From assembly GCF_000156355.1 (NCBI RefSeq), contig NZ_GG657904.1:1-64000 (forward strand): a stretch of 64,000 nt of DNA, given 5' to 3'. The notes under the pieces were generated by a model. That model worked only from the letters and a program-made list of their open reading frames with translations. It was not told the origin of the DNA and did not search any database. Made by a program: the position numbers and the translations under genes. Origin of the DNA: Methylophaga thiooxydans DMS010 (GTDB lineage: Bacteria; Pseudomonadota; Gammaproteobacteria; Nitrosococcales; Methylophagaceae). Below, in pieces: positions 55,201 to 64,000 of the stretch. How positions within the stretch are numbered: position 1 is the first letter of the stretch; every line of letters begins with the position of its first letter.

Positions 55201-58019
55201 TTTTGAGCCAATAACGCGTCGAAGTTATCCGCCAAGGTGAAGCTACCAGCGCCATCAGCGCCGAATGAGACTAGAGAAGCAACAGAACCACTGACATTGG
55301 CCGGGCCATTATCAAACGGGCTTAGCGGGCTACCAGTAAAGGAACCATCCGTGTCATCACCATCATTTGGCTCATTACCTTCAGACAGTTCAGTTCTGAT
55401 GTCATCTTCATCAATCGTGAATTCAACTGTCTCGCCTGAAGCGACAGGCGCATCATCATCCACTGTGACATTGAAGCTACCAACAGCCGAGTCGCCATCA
55501 GAGTCTGTAGCAATGAACTCAAAGCTTAGGTCGATATCATCTTCCGTATTGGCTTCTGGGTGGTCTAAATTACCCAGTAATGTGAAGGTGTAACTACCAT
55601 TGTCTTCATCAGACACCGTGACAGTAAATACTTCGCTGTAGCTGTCTGTGCCTTGCTCGCCTGTATAGGCGGTCAACATGCTACCGTCTTCATTGATACT
55701 GTAGCTGACCGGTTGGCCGTCTGCTGTCAGACCTTCAGGCGCAACTTGCTCTGTGAATGCCACACTGCGATCAAAATCAGACTCGGCATCGTTGTTATCA
55801 TCTGCACCCCAGTTGATAGCAAGGCTTCCACCAGCAACGGTTGCTTCGCCAGGAAGGTCATCGCCGTCATCACCAGTAATTATGCTGCCTCCAGCAGGTA
55901 ATGCGGTGATCACGACTCCTGTACTGAAATTGATGTGATAAGGTCCCATCGGGCCATCATGTGCCCCGCTTCTCGCTTCAGCTTCGGTCAGAACCCAGTC
56001 ACCAATGGCGAGTTGATAATTTCCTTCAGGTAGATCGCTAAATGATAACTCTGAGTCTAACCAATCAACAGGATCGCCATCATCATCGGTGCCAACCAAT
56101 TGACCAGTATCAGCATTGAACAGATATATTTGGCTATCAAACGAATCCGTTACACTATCGCCATTTAGGTCACCAGCATAACGTTCGCTATCAATATTTA
56201 TGACCAATTCACCGCCACTGTGAGTAAAGTGCCAGTGATCTACAACCCCATCAGCTGGCTGCCCAAGAACCACAGTTGCTCCCTCGGCATAACTATCACC
56301 CGCATTGCCGTTGATACCTTCTTCATCAACAGAAACCGCTTCTGGTGTGCCGATAACAGGCATATCGTCATCGATACTCAGATCAAAGCTACCATAAGCT
56401 TGATCGCCATCAGCATCGGTGGCTGTGTAATTTAGAACAAGATTCAGGTTATCTTCAGTTCCAAGTGACTCACCATCAGCACCTACTGGATGATCGAGGT
56501 TATCCAGCAGTTCGATATTAACTTGTGTACCCGGTCCGAATTCCCAAACGCTTACGTGAATATTGATGACAGGTTGCCCGTCAGCAGTACCTTCGAGTGT
56601 ATTCGTTAATGCATTCCAGTTGAATTGAACTTCAACGCCATTCGAGGTCAGTGAGTTGCCAAACTGATCAACGATGCCTTCTGCACTGATTTCAACCGGA
56701 TTTTCGGCTGCAGGACCATCAGCACCAAAATTAATCGGGAGTGTGATGTATGGCGAACTATAGTCATCACCCGGTGAATCGATATTACCTACGCCGTTAT
56801 CTGTGTCATCTTCATCAACAGAAGCACCATTATCAAACGGCGAATCGGTAAAACGACCTTCCTGAGGGTAATCTTGTTGTTCGCCGATAACAGGGCTGTC
56901 ATCGTCCACATTCAATTGAACAATACCCTGAGCAGAGTCACCATCTGAATCAGTGATGGTAAAGGCCATGTTGATCAGCAGGTTTTCTTCAAATGCGCCT
57001 TCTTCAGCGGTATCAGCATGATCCAGTGGTCCATAGATACCCGCACTGAAATTCAGCGTTGCAGGATCGATTTGAGCACTGAAAATAATTTCGGCACCGT
57101 CAAACTGTGGGCCTTCACTAATTTGACGAACAGTGTAAGGGTAATCACCATTCTCAGCTGCAATATAGCCAATCAGAGTAAGACCGTCTGCAGATACCCA
57201 AATTTGAACAGGTTGACCACCGGAGGTCAGACCAGAGGGTTGTGACCCCACAGGATTAAAGCTAATCGAGCCAGGACCATCTGATCCGAAATTTGCATTT
57301 AAAGCACCACTAAAAAATGTTGGCGTTGGTGAGGGTAGGTCATCACCTGGCGTGGCGGTATCGCCCACACCCATGTGGAAACCATTTGATAAAAATAGGC
57401 TAGTATCGGTTTGAAATTCAGGTTGAATCTGCCCCAATAGGTTTTGCAAAAAGACAGACGAATCAAAATCTCTGTAAGAAGACAGATCATCTTCGTCTAA
57501 TAAGACAGTGATGGTACCCGCTGTCGGCGTGCCATCGATTAACTGTTCTTCTTCTAAATCTTCAATCTCGTTGTTAACACCGATTGTATCGAAACCAGCT
57601 TCAGGCGTTACTTCAGGATTCAGGTAGTTAACAAAAACAGCCTCATGGCCTTCATTACCTGTTCCGGTCACACCAGCGCCAGCAGCAGTGGCTTCACCGA
57701 CTTCGGTAGGATCTTCACCATCCAACAACGCTTGTTGAATAGCGGCGACATCTTCGGGGATATCTTCAGATGGGGCATCTGCAACAGAGGTTGCCTCAGG
57801 ATCAAACACGCCATTATCAAGCATCGCCTGGCTGTTTCTTCCGAGATCCATCACACTGCCATCGGCGAATTCAATCTCAACGGCACCTGATTGTCCAGTA
57901 GAAATAAGTTCGTTTGCATAAACTCGGTCACCAATTTGTAAGGTGCGAGTCGAGCCATCCATTGCTGTTGCGGTGACGGTACCCAGTACTGCTTTGATTA
58001 CGCCGATTTGTGTCGCCAT
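46206..58019 (-). CDS. LapA-type giant RTX adhesin, intact
   Basis: The start is the ATG at 58019 behind AGGGAG; an earlier TTG is unlikely. The protein of about 3937 residues begins MATQIGVIKAVLGTVTATAM with the retention module and a LapG-type TAAG at 111 to 114. Then follow VCBS/cadherin-like units, three 152-residue repeats, two Calx-beta-like 114-residue repeats, a von Willebrand A domain at about 3190 to 3380 (LVLMIDRSGSVSNSD), RTX repeats (GGAGDDNLMGNGGDDTLIGG), and a C-terminal type I secretion region (FITDFSAAEGDSLDLADLLQ). It would hold cells to surfaces until cleaved by a LapG protease. The LapBCE, LapD and LapG genes are not in the window. Confidence 0.95.
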   Translation of the reverse strand: MATQIGVIKAVLGTVTATAMDGSTRTLQIGDRVYANELISTGQSGAVEIEFADGSVMDLGRNSQAMLDNGVFDPEATSVADAPSEDIPEDVAAIQQALLDGEDPTEVGEATAAGAGVTGTGNEGHEAVFVNYLNPEVTPEAGFDTIGVNNEIEDLEEEQLIDGTPTAGTITVLLDEDDLSSYRDFDSSVFLQNLLGQIQPEFQTDTSLFLSNGFHMGVGDTATPGDDLPSPTPTFFSGALNANFGSDGPGSISFNPVGSQPSGLTSGGQPVQIWVSADGLTLIGYIAAENGDYPYTVRQISEGPQFDGAEIIFSAQIDPATLNFSAGIYGPLDHADTAEEGAFEENLLINMAFTITDSDGDSAQGIVQLNVDDDSPVIGEQQDYPQEGRFTDSPFDNGASVDEDDTDNGVGNIDSPGDDYSSPYITLPINFGADGPAAENPVEISAEGIVDQFGNSLTSNGVEVQFNWNALTNTLEGTADGQPVINIHVSVWEFGPGTQVNIELLDNLDHPVGADGESLGTEDNLNLVLNYTATDADGDQAYGSFDLSIDDDMPVIGTPEAVSVDEEGINGNAGDSYAEGATVVLGQPADGVVDHWHFTHSGGELVINIDSERYAGDLNGDSVTDSFDSQIYLFNADTGQLVGTDDDGDPVDWLDSELSFSDLPEGNYQLAIGDWVLTEAEARSGAHDGPMGPYHINFSTGVVITALPAGGSIITGDDGDDLPGEATVAGGSLAINWGADDNNDAESDFDRSVAFTEQVAPEGLTADGQPVSYSINEDGSMLTAYTGEQGTDSYSEVFTVTVSDEDNGSYTFTLLGNLDHPEANTEDDIDLSFEFIATDSDGDSAVGSFNVTVDDDAPVASGETVEFTIDEDDIRTELSEGNEPNDGDDTDGSFTGSPLSPFDNGPANVSGSVASLVSFGADGAGSFTLADNFDALLAQNLTSQGEALSYSVDGNVLTAEADGREVFTLTLNENGDFTFALSDQLDHADANGENNLPLDLSSVIVATDADGDAITLESGFVINVTDDVPEQAGWLPEVGIVEEEALPSGNQELDDFITTIDLGPFGTITIAVDGWPDTAIATGSLADQVNVGADEPATFTLSGDYTQLIAQNLTSDDEPLSYAVQGNTLYAVANQTPIFTLTLDANGDYTFTLMGPLDHADGILEENLLSIDFSTLVVVTDADGDQITLDENFFIEIVDDSPEVGNNARVRLDDDALEGGNPGGPGDNTDSANVTGTLSHSFGADGGSISWQTSGAPNGFSYEADGDDLLVKQDGETVLTLTLDPQTGEYSVTQNAPIDHRDNGNNNENNQNFNIGYLVTDGDGDTATGSLRVNVDDDTPTVADYEVNTMRIISDDDTVAGLNGNPGGVGDSNEYNQVKTLQFSVGADGGTVAWNTDTSSVEDATAGITFVVDGDGSLLIMQDQGGAEPVQVAIVTLDENTGDYVYTQTANVLHTPGNDENEASFKLGFTVTDGDGDTADGYVTLLIDDDTPTVADYEVNTMRIISDDDTVAGLNGNPGGVGDSNEYNQVKTLQFSVGADGGTVAWNTDTSSVEDATAGITFVVDGDGSLLIMQDQGGAEPVQVAIVTLDENTGDYVYTQTANVLHTPGNDENEASFKLGFTVTDGDGDTADGYVTLLIDDDTPTVADYEVNTMRIISDDDTVAGLDGNPGEGANTNDGAGTDSKEYNQTGTLQFSAGADGGTVAWNTDTSSVDDATAGISFSVNAEGSLILTQQQDGVPVEIAVITLDENTGDYTYTQTGNVLHTAGDAENEAAFTLGFTVTDGDGDTADGHLTLLIDDDTPVITSQQINLLSESFENFAPELSNNNWTVVGEGGGTIIGNNGIEWTVNGAGIEIQTGNVGGSSASDGNAHAELDAHDSNGDGGTTLTVLSTQVDLPTPDAILSFDFKPRPGSVADSDISVSLGGNTVTLDTDAAGNIDFGTLPAGVTATQSTSANGWTTVTLSFTGLDTDSAQTLAFEGLGNANSLGGYLDNINLNAGVSLTVDESALADGNSEAGASTVASFDFSGFFTGEFGADGAGSESYSLNLNGSDVASGLFAVDSTDTVTTDGDGFGQGSEIVLNEVNGDIIGSVGGVEYFTISVNAETGEVTLTQLDNIWQPDAQNPDDSQSLVLDAETLSLIKEITDADADSASASLDLSGGLFNFEDDAPTISSEQPAVSLEMTVTNHNEVSSAGYNSSYGYYIKGENGDPTDGVIIWNNVQDPANESATVTLEGVSADQVGFFIIPNGFTNNGGLENDTEVTFVKDSSGHWEAQVNGQPLAGSGSNVLFDVAALNNDGQDHVQDNALTGNQNWEDLQIPTGDGDYNDVNVNVELTRVGGITVDETDLDSSASDSMNLAGSFDISFGADGEGNVAYALSVDTEVETGLVDTLSDKPVQLRINGAGEVEGYITTDDNFDLVVFTASVDAAGEVTLTQQRAVEHDDVEDHDEALSPATINAGAIALVATVTDADGDTAADSIDVGVLFAFEDDGPSVGEQTATEVDEGETVDGQLVFDAGEDGGEVTAVNGTTLTFGQDGFSQEIELDHGTLQVKANGEYSYSVDSGSVEQDEVENFNFTVTDGDGDTAQGAVAITIVNAQVADVITLNDVTVNEGDGTATITGSVENAVTGTPLVITLDNGAIITIPVGATSADSTPFVVQGDDVIIDGEDYTVGVTGTTGGDFSSLDTSDTSTVTINDTIDDVTVVLSATNSTSEDGGSITYTASLVDGDNNPVTTANAITVTLDNGETITIAAGSSSSDSAPVAVERDDVYLETDSIDNSITGVSEANAGSDGAFENLGYDASTVSTTITDDSDAVTVVLSATNSTSEDGGSITYTASLVDGDNNPVTTANAITVTLDNGETITIAAGSSSSDSAPVAVERDDVYLETDSIDNSITSVSEANAGSDGAFENLGYDASTVSTTITDDSDAVTATLSTSTTDISEDGGDIIYTVTLTGGPGAIDPDANLVINLANSEQVTILAGQTSGSVTATYTDAEITNQTAITNSISGVASGGTEYESLQTAGSTSVDVNYGPVIEDLTPQAQGGDVSVDEDDLTDGSDTSKESTTQEGTFTISAADGIDDLTIGGEAVITDGVFSATSFTTGLGNTLSVTGFDAGTGEITYTYELVDNTLTHGPANDGQNNVFENFDVVLSDVDGDLANDTLSVEIVDDVPTATADSVESNEGSSSTLGADLVLMIDRSGSVSNSDLDSLKSSLQTLFNNGSVHSVFITSFSSGGQFHDSGVDGGWFTNLNDAMNVINGLSSGGTTDYDAALEAVTDNFTAPPAGGGQLVSMFISDGEPNETNNTGSYGIIGSEEANWINFLDSNGFDDSYAVGYNGLDSGDIGYLEPIAWTEGETSSTYTGSDDDNVIILDDIDDLAVTFGSTVTATPNPVIGNVLDNDEAGADGYGTPILVDVTYDGNTVTFSGSTTSATFDTDAGTVVINSDGSYEFTGLSDTDTDVSSVINYTMQDADGDQASSNLTVSTQDSVPVAENDTDSVEEATWSFDGTEFATVTTENWSDTPDQDSYNINHNINPGWSADAATTGNIEIDADNDHQANILIDIDISSYRSDDQILAQLYKVVDGGSDQLVENVDINFDQTVSFDGIDESGQYYVRLYGDDNTWSGNLRASMSNLRVNSFDFTQNTYSTTVNTAALAALAAATGNVLANDDAGADGGLSVTVVNGDPVSGSTDIDGLYGTLTIDENGDYSYTPNAEDLPAGSSESFTYTVVDADGSEDTATLTIDINDHDYVVDENDNVVVADAAGESVSALGGDDVLIGSDQADTLNGGAGDDNLMGNGGDDTLIGGAGNDILTGGAGADIFQWNDGDEGTAGSPAVDFITDFSAAEGDSLDLADLLQGEESGDITDYISVAQNGSDVVIEVTPEGNGGDMNQIITLQNTTVDQLAGGDTSGMSQADIINTLITNGQLNVDQS
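49230..49913 (-). repeat. two tandem 342-bp Calx-beta-like repeats
   Basis: Two neighbouring 114-codon units (VVLSATNSTSEDGGSITYTA through NLGYDASTVSTTITDDSDAV) are nearly identical at DNA level. They lie before the von Willebrand A domain in the intact adhesin. Boundaries are approximate. Confidence 0.88.
52615..54009 (-). repeat. three tandem ~456-bp repeats in intact adhesin
   Basis: Two units of 456 bases (152 codons, PTVADYEVNTMRIISDDDTV onward) are almost identical; the third, on the low-coordinate side, is diverged and has a short insertion (GEGANTNDGAGTDSKEYNQT). Boundaries are approximate. Confidence 0.88.
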
Positions 58020-58165
58020 GATATCTCCCTTCAAGCCTTTTTTTGAATGAACATGTCGTTCATTTACGTTTCAACTGTTGTTGAGTGAGTGAAAAAGCCA
58101 CCTGAGGCTTGATCACAAAAATTTACAGGCTCTAGTTTTACGCAGAAGTAAGCAAGGGATCTATT

Positions 58166-58177
58166 GTACTAAGGTAC
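58166..58177. promoter_or_regulatory. GTAC-N4-GTAC motif upstream of intact adhesin
   Basis: GTACTAAGGTAC lies about 150 bases before the adhesin start and matches the motif before the truncated adhesin. The 237-base gap between adhesin and the receiver-like gene is AT-rich with no credible frame; it is likely a long regulated leader. Confidence 0.5.
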
Positions 58178-58256
58178 TAATTTGGGGTTATTTCGCTTAG
58201 ATCAGCAAAATAATTGATGTTTTTAACAGATTTACCATCAGGAATGATGATATGAA

Positions 58257-58708
58257 CTACTGATGTTTAACGAGTTGTAACTTTCTTTTACCTGAGAGTG
58301 CGCCAGTGGCAAGCTGGTTAAGCAAGGTAGTAACCAGTTTTCTGGAAAGCCACGATTCACCATCATTAATCACGTTAACCGCGCGAACGATAGCATGGCG
58401 TTGTTGATGTAGCATAAAACCTTTACAACTAAAGCCAGTGGCTTCCAGACGATGATAATCTGCTTCTGTGTCTGAAATAATGAGTGTTTTGGTTTCAGGG
58501 CTCCGCAGATACGTGTGCATACATAATGCATCGGCATCAATGCCCCCACACACATCCGAAATCACTAGCACGTGCGGGTAGGAACGTGCAATATCATCAA
58601 GCATGTCTTCAAAATCACCGAGTTCAACCATATACAAATCAATGTCTGATCGGCTCTCAAGCAGCGCTTTTTCTTTCGCTGTGTCTTTACCAATCAAGCA
58701 GACTCGTA

Positions 58709-58712
<4 letters not shown>
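58257..58712 (-). CDS. receiver-domain protein without output domain
   Basis: The 151-residue protein resembles the receiver half of a NarL/CsgD-type regulator: MIRVCLIGKDTAKEKALLES, LVISDVCGGIDAD with a possible phospho-acceptor Asp53, TLIISDTEADYHRLEATGFS, GFMLHQQRHAIVRAVNVIND and GESWLSRKLVTTLL. It stops where the LuxR helix-turn-helix would start, with no remnant in the next 230 bases. It could be a stand-alone receiver or a truncated regulator. It lies directly upstream of the intact adhesin and overlaps the slmA stop by four bases. Confidence 0.75.
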
Positions 58713-60231
<1,519 letters not shown>

Positions 60232-60251
60232 TTAATGTCTGATTTTTATGG

Positions 60252-63098
60252 TTAAAATTTAATTGATGTCGCGGGTGACAGTTGTTGGATCTGTTCTTGA
60301 AAAGACTGTTTGATTTGCTTCAATCGCTGTTCTGTCTCAGCCTCAAAACGCAATGATATCGCTGCCGTTGTGTTCGATGCCCTTAACAAGCCCCAGCCAT
60401 CGGCAAAATCAACTCTAACGCCATCCAGATCAGATTTTTCTGCACCATCCGCCTGATAGTTATCTCTGAACTGCTCCACAAGGTCACGCGCTTGTTGGAG
60501 TGGCATCTTAATGATTATTTCTGGTGTGGCAATATTTTCTGGTATTTCTGCAAAAAATTCGGCCGAGCTAGCCGTGGTTTGGGATAGCAACTCAGCTAGT
60601 CTGCAAGCAGCATACATCGCGTCATCAAAACCAAACCAGCGATCATTAAAAAAGAAATGACCCGTCATTTCACCTGCAAAAATGGCACTATGTTCTGTCA
60701 TTTTAGCTTTAATGATTGAATGTCCCGCAGGCACCATGATGGCACGTCCACCGTCTGCCTCAATTGAATGTTTGACCAAACTGCTACATTTCACATCAAA
60801 TAGTATGGTCGCTTCGGGGTTGTGTTTAAGTAGCGTCTTGGCGAAAGCAATCATCACTCTATCCGGCCAGATAATTTTTCCGTCACTGTCGACCACACCT
60901 AACCGGTCGGCATCACCATCAACGGCGACACCAAAGTCAGCGTTATAAGACTTCACCGCATACTGTAATGCTTGCATATTTTCTGGTTGCCCAGGGTCCG
61001 GGTGATGGTTAGGGAAGTGGCCATCAACGTCACAAAATAGCTCTATGACTTCACAACCTATCTGTCTCAATAAGCGCGGCATAAAATTACCTGCCACGCT
61101 GTTGCCGCAATCTACCACCACGGTTGGTCTATTTTTCATTTCCAGCGCGTCATCAACCACTTGGAGGTAATCAGTAAAGACATCTTCGGTCGACAAGCTA
61201 CCGGCGTCACCGGTCACAAAATTTTGTTGTTTGATTCGTAGATATAGAGCGCTTATCTCATCACCAGACAAGGCTTTACCATCAACCACGATTTTGACCC
61301 CATTGTGATCGGCGGGGTTATGACTTCCCGTAATCATCACGCCACAACGAACCGAGGTTTTATGGCAGGCAAAATAAACAAGCGGCGTTGGCACCAGCCC
61401 AAGGTCAACCATATTACAACCTACACTCAAAGCGCCACGAATGAATGCTTTTGCTAATGGCGGGCTGCTAAGGCGCCCATCATGACCAATATTAAGGCTA
61501 CCAAATCCTTTTTCCACCACTAGACTACCGACCGCTTTCCCCAACAACGCCATCACGGGTACTGTCAGGTGTTCGCCGACCACGCCACGAATATCATACT
61601 TACGGAATATGCTTTCGTCAGGAAGCGGTACATTAGCAACCGACTCAGTCACAATATTTTCAATGGCTGATACAAGCTTATCTTCTTCAACCAATTCAGT
61701 TTGATGAACATCATCAATATCCAGAGCTTGCTCAGTCGTCACTTCTGTATCATTAGAAGCTTGTTGAGAGGAAGGATCTTCGTCTTCATCCAAGCTTAGC
61801 GTCAAAGGCTCGTTCTCTAAGGAAACCAAGTCGTTATCAGACATATATTTCTCTGAAACATCATATTTGGTTGTTTGTGCTTCTTCCTGAGCTTTTAGGC
61901 TTGCTTCACGTGAACGTTGTAAGACATTCTCTTCGTATTCAATTACGTCATCACGCGCTGACTGCGCCCTCACCTCTTCCGTTGGCGGCTCATCGTGCTC
62001 AGTTGACGATTCTTCTTGCTGTTCACTGCTCGCGTCAGTTCCTTTGTTTGGTTCTGAATCAAGAGTCTCAACTGTTTCTTTATTTGGTTCTGAATCCTGC
62101 GTCTCGACAGTTTTTGGAGACATGTTTTTTTGACGCTGCGGCAACGCTATTTGTTGAATCGTCTGACTCACAAATTTTAGTTCTTTGTGGGCCAACTGAT
62201 ACTGCGCTCTTAATTTTAGCTGCTGGAAGTCGGACAGTTGCTCTTCTAATGTTGCACTATCCATTCGCAACAACACACCTTGCCAGCGCTCACGCAATAG
62301 CCAGAAGATCGCCATCACGATAATCACTGTAATGATTAAAGGCCAATTAGAACTCACGCTGACCGGTGCATGCCACAATTTCAACTGCCAATGGCTGCCT
62401 GCAATCGGCAGTAAAGAGGAGGCGTCAGACTGTTTAAGCGAAATTGAACCAGCTGAGTGCAGCGCACGTTGCGATGCTTCGCCCTGTATTAACTCGATAT
62501 AAGTCGTGTTTGAAAGCTTGGCATCTAAGACATTGAAGACAGATTCAGGCTTAACCGCCATCAACACAATACCTGACTCACCTTGCGTTGCCCCAACCAC
62601 TTTTGCCGCCAGCAGTACATGGTCGATTTGGCTGTTTTGCATAACCACAAGTAAATCCGCAGGACTCTGAGCATCAAGATCGCGCATCGTACTAAGTGAC
62701 ACATAAGTCAGCAGCATACATTCTGAATTGGGCGTTAACACCGGCTTCGAAAAAAAACAGGCTTGTTTAAGCTCAGGTAGTAAGGTCTTTAAATCTTGTT
62801 GCCATCTCGCATAATCAGCGGGAGATGACTGGTTTAGCAATTGTTTTGTTTGTTGCCAGTCAGCGACATTGCTTACTTTTTGTTTGAGTGAACGAATGCG
62901 TTGCTCAAGACGCGCGACGTTAGCATTGAAGACCGTTTGGGCACTGTGTTGATTTTCTAGAGACTGCGCGTTTGCTGACCGGTCATCATTTGAGAGAAAT
63001 AAAAAGATAATCAGTAAAGCGGCTGCTACCAGCAAGGCGATACTGACAGGCATCACTCGCAGCCTCAAAGCCAGTTTTTCAAACGATGACATGCTCAT
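60252..63098 (-). CDS. algC: phosphomannomutase/phosphoglucomutase with membrane N-terminal region
   Basis: The 948-residue protein has a membrane segment at about 16 to 35, a periplasm-sized region to about 250, a second membrane segment (about 252 to 268), coiled coil and an acidic low-complexity linker (330 to 480), then the mutase from about residue 490. Mutase motifs are IFRKYDIRG, catalytic Ser592 in TGSHNP, metal-binding DGDADRLG at 727 to 734 and GEMTGH at 809 to 814. AlgC makes mannose-1-P and glucose-1-P for exopolysaccharide and LPS. The dut-algC-argB order matches Pseudomonas. Confidence 0.93.
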   Translation of the reverse strand: MSMSSFEKLALRLRVMPVSIALLVAAALLIIFLFLSNDDRSANAQSLENQHSAQTVFNANVARLEQRIRSLKQKVSNVADWQQTKQLLNQSSPADYARWQQDLKTLLPELKQACFFSKPVLTPNSECMLLTYVSLSTMRDLDAQSPADLLVVMQNSQIDHVLLAAKVVGATQGESGIVLMAVKPESVFNVLDAKLSNTTYIELIQGEASQRALHSAGSISLKQSDASSLLPIAGSHWQLKLWHAPVSVSSNWPLIITVIIVMAIFWLLRERWQGVLLRMDSATLEEQLSDFQQLKLRAQYQLAHKELKFVSQTIQQIALPQRQKNMSPKTVETQDSEPNKETVETLDSEPNKGTDASSEQQEESSTEHDEPPTEEVRAQSARDDVIEYEENVLQRSREASLKAQEEAQTTKYDVSEKYMSDNDLVSLENEPLTLSLDEDEDPSSQQASNDTEVTTEQALDIDDVHQTELVEEDKLVSAIENIVTESVANVPLPDESIFRKYDIRGVVGEHLTVPVMALLGKAVGSLVVEKGFGSLNIGHDGRLSSPPLAKAFIRGALSVGCNMVDLGLVPTPLVYFACHKTSVRCGVMITGSHNPADHNGVKIVVDGKALSGDEISALYLRIKQQNFVTGDAGSLSTEDVFTDYLQVVDDALEMKNRPTVVVDCGNSVAGNFMPRLLRQIGCEVIELFCDVDGHFPNHHPDPGQPENMQALQYAVKSYNADFGVAVDGDADRLGVVDSDGKIIWPDRVMIAFAKTLLKHNPEATILFDVKCSSLVKHSIEADGGRAIMVPAGHSIIKAKMTEHSAIFAGEMTGHFFFNDRWFGFDDAMYAACRLAELLSQTTASSAEFFAEIPENIATPEIIIKMPLQQARDLVEQFRDNYQADGAEKSDLDGVRVDFADGWGLLRASNTTAAISLRFEAETEQRLKQIKQSFQEQIQQLSPATSIKF

Positions 63099-63118
63099 GC
63101 CTCAACTCTCCAATGAAT

Positions 63119-63574
63119 TTAATGACGCCCTGTGTGGCCAAAACCACCTGTGCCGCGTTCTGAAGTAGTAAATTCATCCACCCGCTCAAACCCAACCTGA
63201 GCAACCGGGATAAATACCATCTGAGCAATACGCTCGCCAATGTTAATTTCGAACGCTGTTTGGCCTCGATTCCAGCATGAAACAAATACTTGTCCCTGAT
63301 AATCACTATCAATCAAGCCAACCAAATTACCCAAAACAATGCCGTGCTTATGACCCAGCCCTGATCGTGGCAATAAAACAGCCGCTAGACTCGGATCATC
63401 AATATGAATAGCAAGCCCGGTTGGAATCAACAGTGTTTCGCCCGGCGCCAGCGTCACCGCTTCATCAAGACACGCGCGCAGATCTAACCCCGCTGAACCT
63501 GTTGTTGCGTAATCAGGAAGTTCAATCGTATCACCCAGACGGGAATCAAGAATTTTCAGTTGAATTTTTTGCAT
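63119..63574 (-). CDS. dut: dUTP diphosphatase
   Basis: The 151-residue protein has the five dUTPase motifs: [48 protein letters not shown] and the C-terminal [10 protein letters not shown]. It removes dUTP and supplies dUMP. It overlaps the end of coaBC by 29 bases. Confidence 0.97.
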   Translation of the reverse strand: MQKIQLKILDSRLGDTIELPDYATTGSAGLDLRACLDEAVTLAPGETLLIPTGLAIHIDDPSLAAVLLPRSGLGHKHGIVLGNLVGLIDSDYQGQVFVSCWNRGQTAFEINIGERIAQMVFIPVAQVGFERVDEFTTSERGTGGFGHTGRH

Positions 63575-64000
63575 AAAATCTTTCTATTATCAAAGTCATT
63601 AAATCACGCGCCAACTGGCTTTTCGGAGCCAACGGCAGTAATTGTTCACCACCGGTCCAGAAGACTTGCAGCGCATTGTCATCTACCGCAAAACCTTGCC
63701 CCTCTCCAACTTGGTTGGCGGCTATCATATCGAGTTTTTTGCGTTGCATTTTTTCACGCGCATAGTCAGCAATATGCCGGGTTTCGGCAGCAAAACCAAC
63801 TACAAAAAGTGTCAGGTCGGGCTGACTTGTGACACTGCTGACAATATCTGTGGTGGGTTCCAGTTCTAAGATCAGCTTGTCATGGGTGGTTTTTTTTATC
63901 TTATTCGCTTCAACTTTAGCCGGGCTGTAATCGGCCACCGCGGCGCAGCTAATAAAGATATCGCTGTGATTCGCTTCAGCCGTGACGGCATCTAACATTT
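63546..64000 (-). CDS. coaBC: phosphopantothenoylcysteine synthetase/decarboxylase, C-terminal part
   Basis: The visible 150 residues belong to the CoaB half: [80 protein letters not shown]. The gene starts beyond the right edge, since the N-terminal CoaC half is missing. It makes 4'-phosphopantetheine for coenzyme A. Confidence 0.93.
   Translation of the reverse strand, partial: MLDAVTAEANHSDIFISCAAVADYSPAKVEANKIKKTTHDKLILELEPTTDIVSSVTSQPDLTLFVVGFAAETRHIADYAREKMQRKKLDMIAANQVGEGQGFAVDDNALQVFWTGGEQLLPLAPKSQLARDLMTLIIERFYAKNSTENS

Overview
The window is chromosomal DNA of a gammaproteobacterium carrying a large Mu-like (transposable) prophage. The host genes at the right end (coaBC, dut, a membrane-anchored algC-type phosphomannomutase, argB, slmA) are in a gammaproteobacterial order. 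Together with two LapA-type RTX adhesins they suggest an aquatic, biofilm-forming bacterium. Methylophaga or a relative is my guess from overall character, with low confidence.

Bases 1 to about 37,775 are the prophage, read almost entirely from right to left. Its left end is near 37.77 kb; its right end lies beyond base 1. In phage order it carries: a plus-strand XRE/S24 repressor broken by two apparent frameshifts; a divergent early promoter with an overlapping operator; a Ner-like regulator; the transposase MuA (DDE) and its ATPase MuB; an early block of small genes including a complete CsrA; GemA; a Mor-type activator; a RepA/RecA-like ATPase; lysis genes; then head genes (gp27 to gp35) and contractile-tail genes (gp36 to gp48, fibre). 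The right-end cargo is a phospholipase A2-like protein, a Com-like zinc finger coupled to a Dam-type methyltransferase, and two unrecognised genes. A two-gene membrane cassette and a 230-base gap sit between head genes G and I, where Mu carries its central gyrase site.

The prophage lies inside the last part of a giant adhesin gene (37769..45991). That protein keeps its N-terminal retention module and LapG-type TAAG site, but its reading frame runs into the phage and stops, so the last part of the RTX domain and the type I secretion end are cut off. An intact paralogue (46206..58019) is immediately upstream. Both adhesin leaders carry the same spaced GTAC-N4-GTAC motif, and a receiver-domain protein lacking an output domain lies just upstream of the intact one.

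Points that stand out: the -2 (or +1) frameshift extending the tail chaperone gp41; a signal-peptide-like extension on the major capsid protein; a probable nuclease domain at the end of the minor head protein; the phage CsrA; a nested scaffold start inside the protease gene; a coupled 10-residue leader peptide; and the central membrane cassette. No tRNA, rRNA or CRISPR array was seen.
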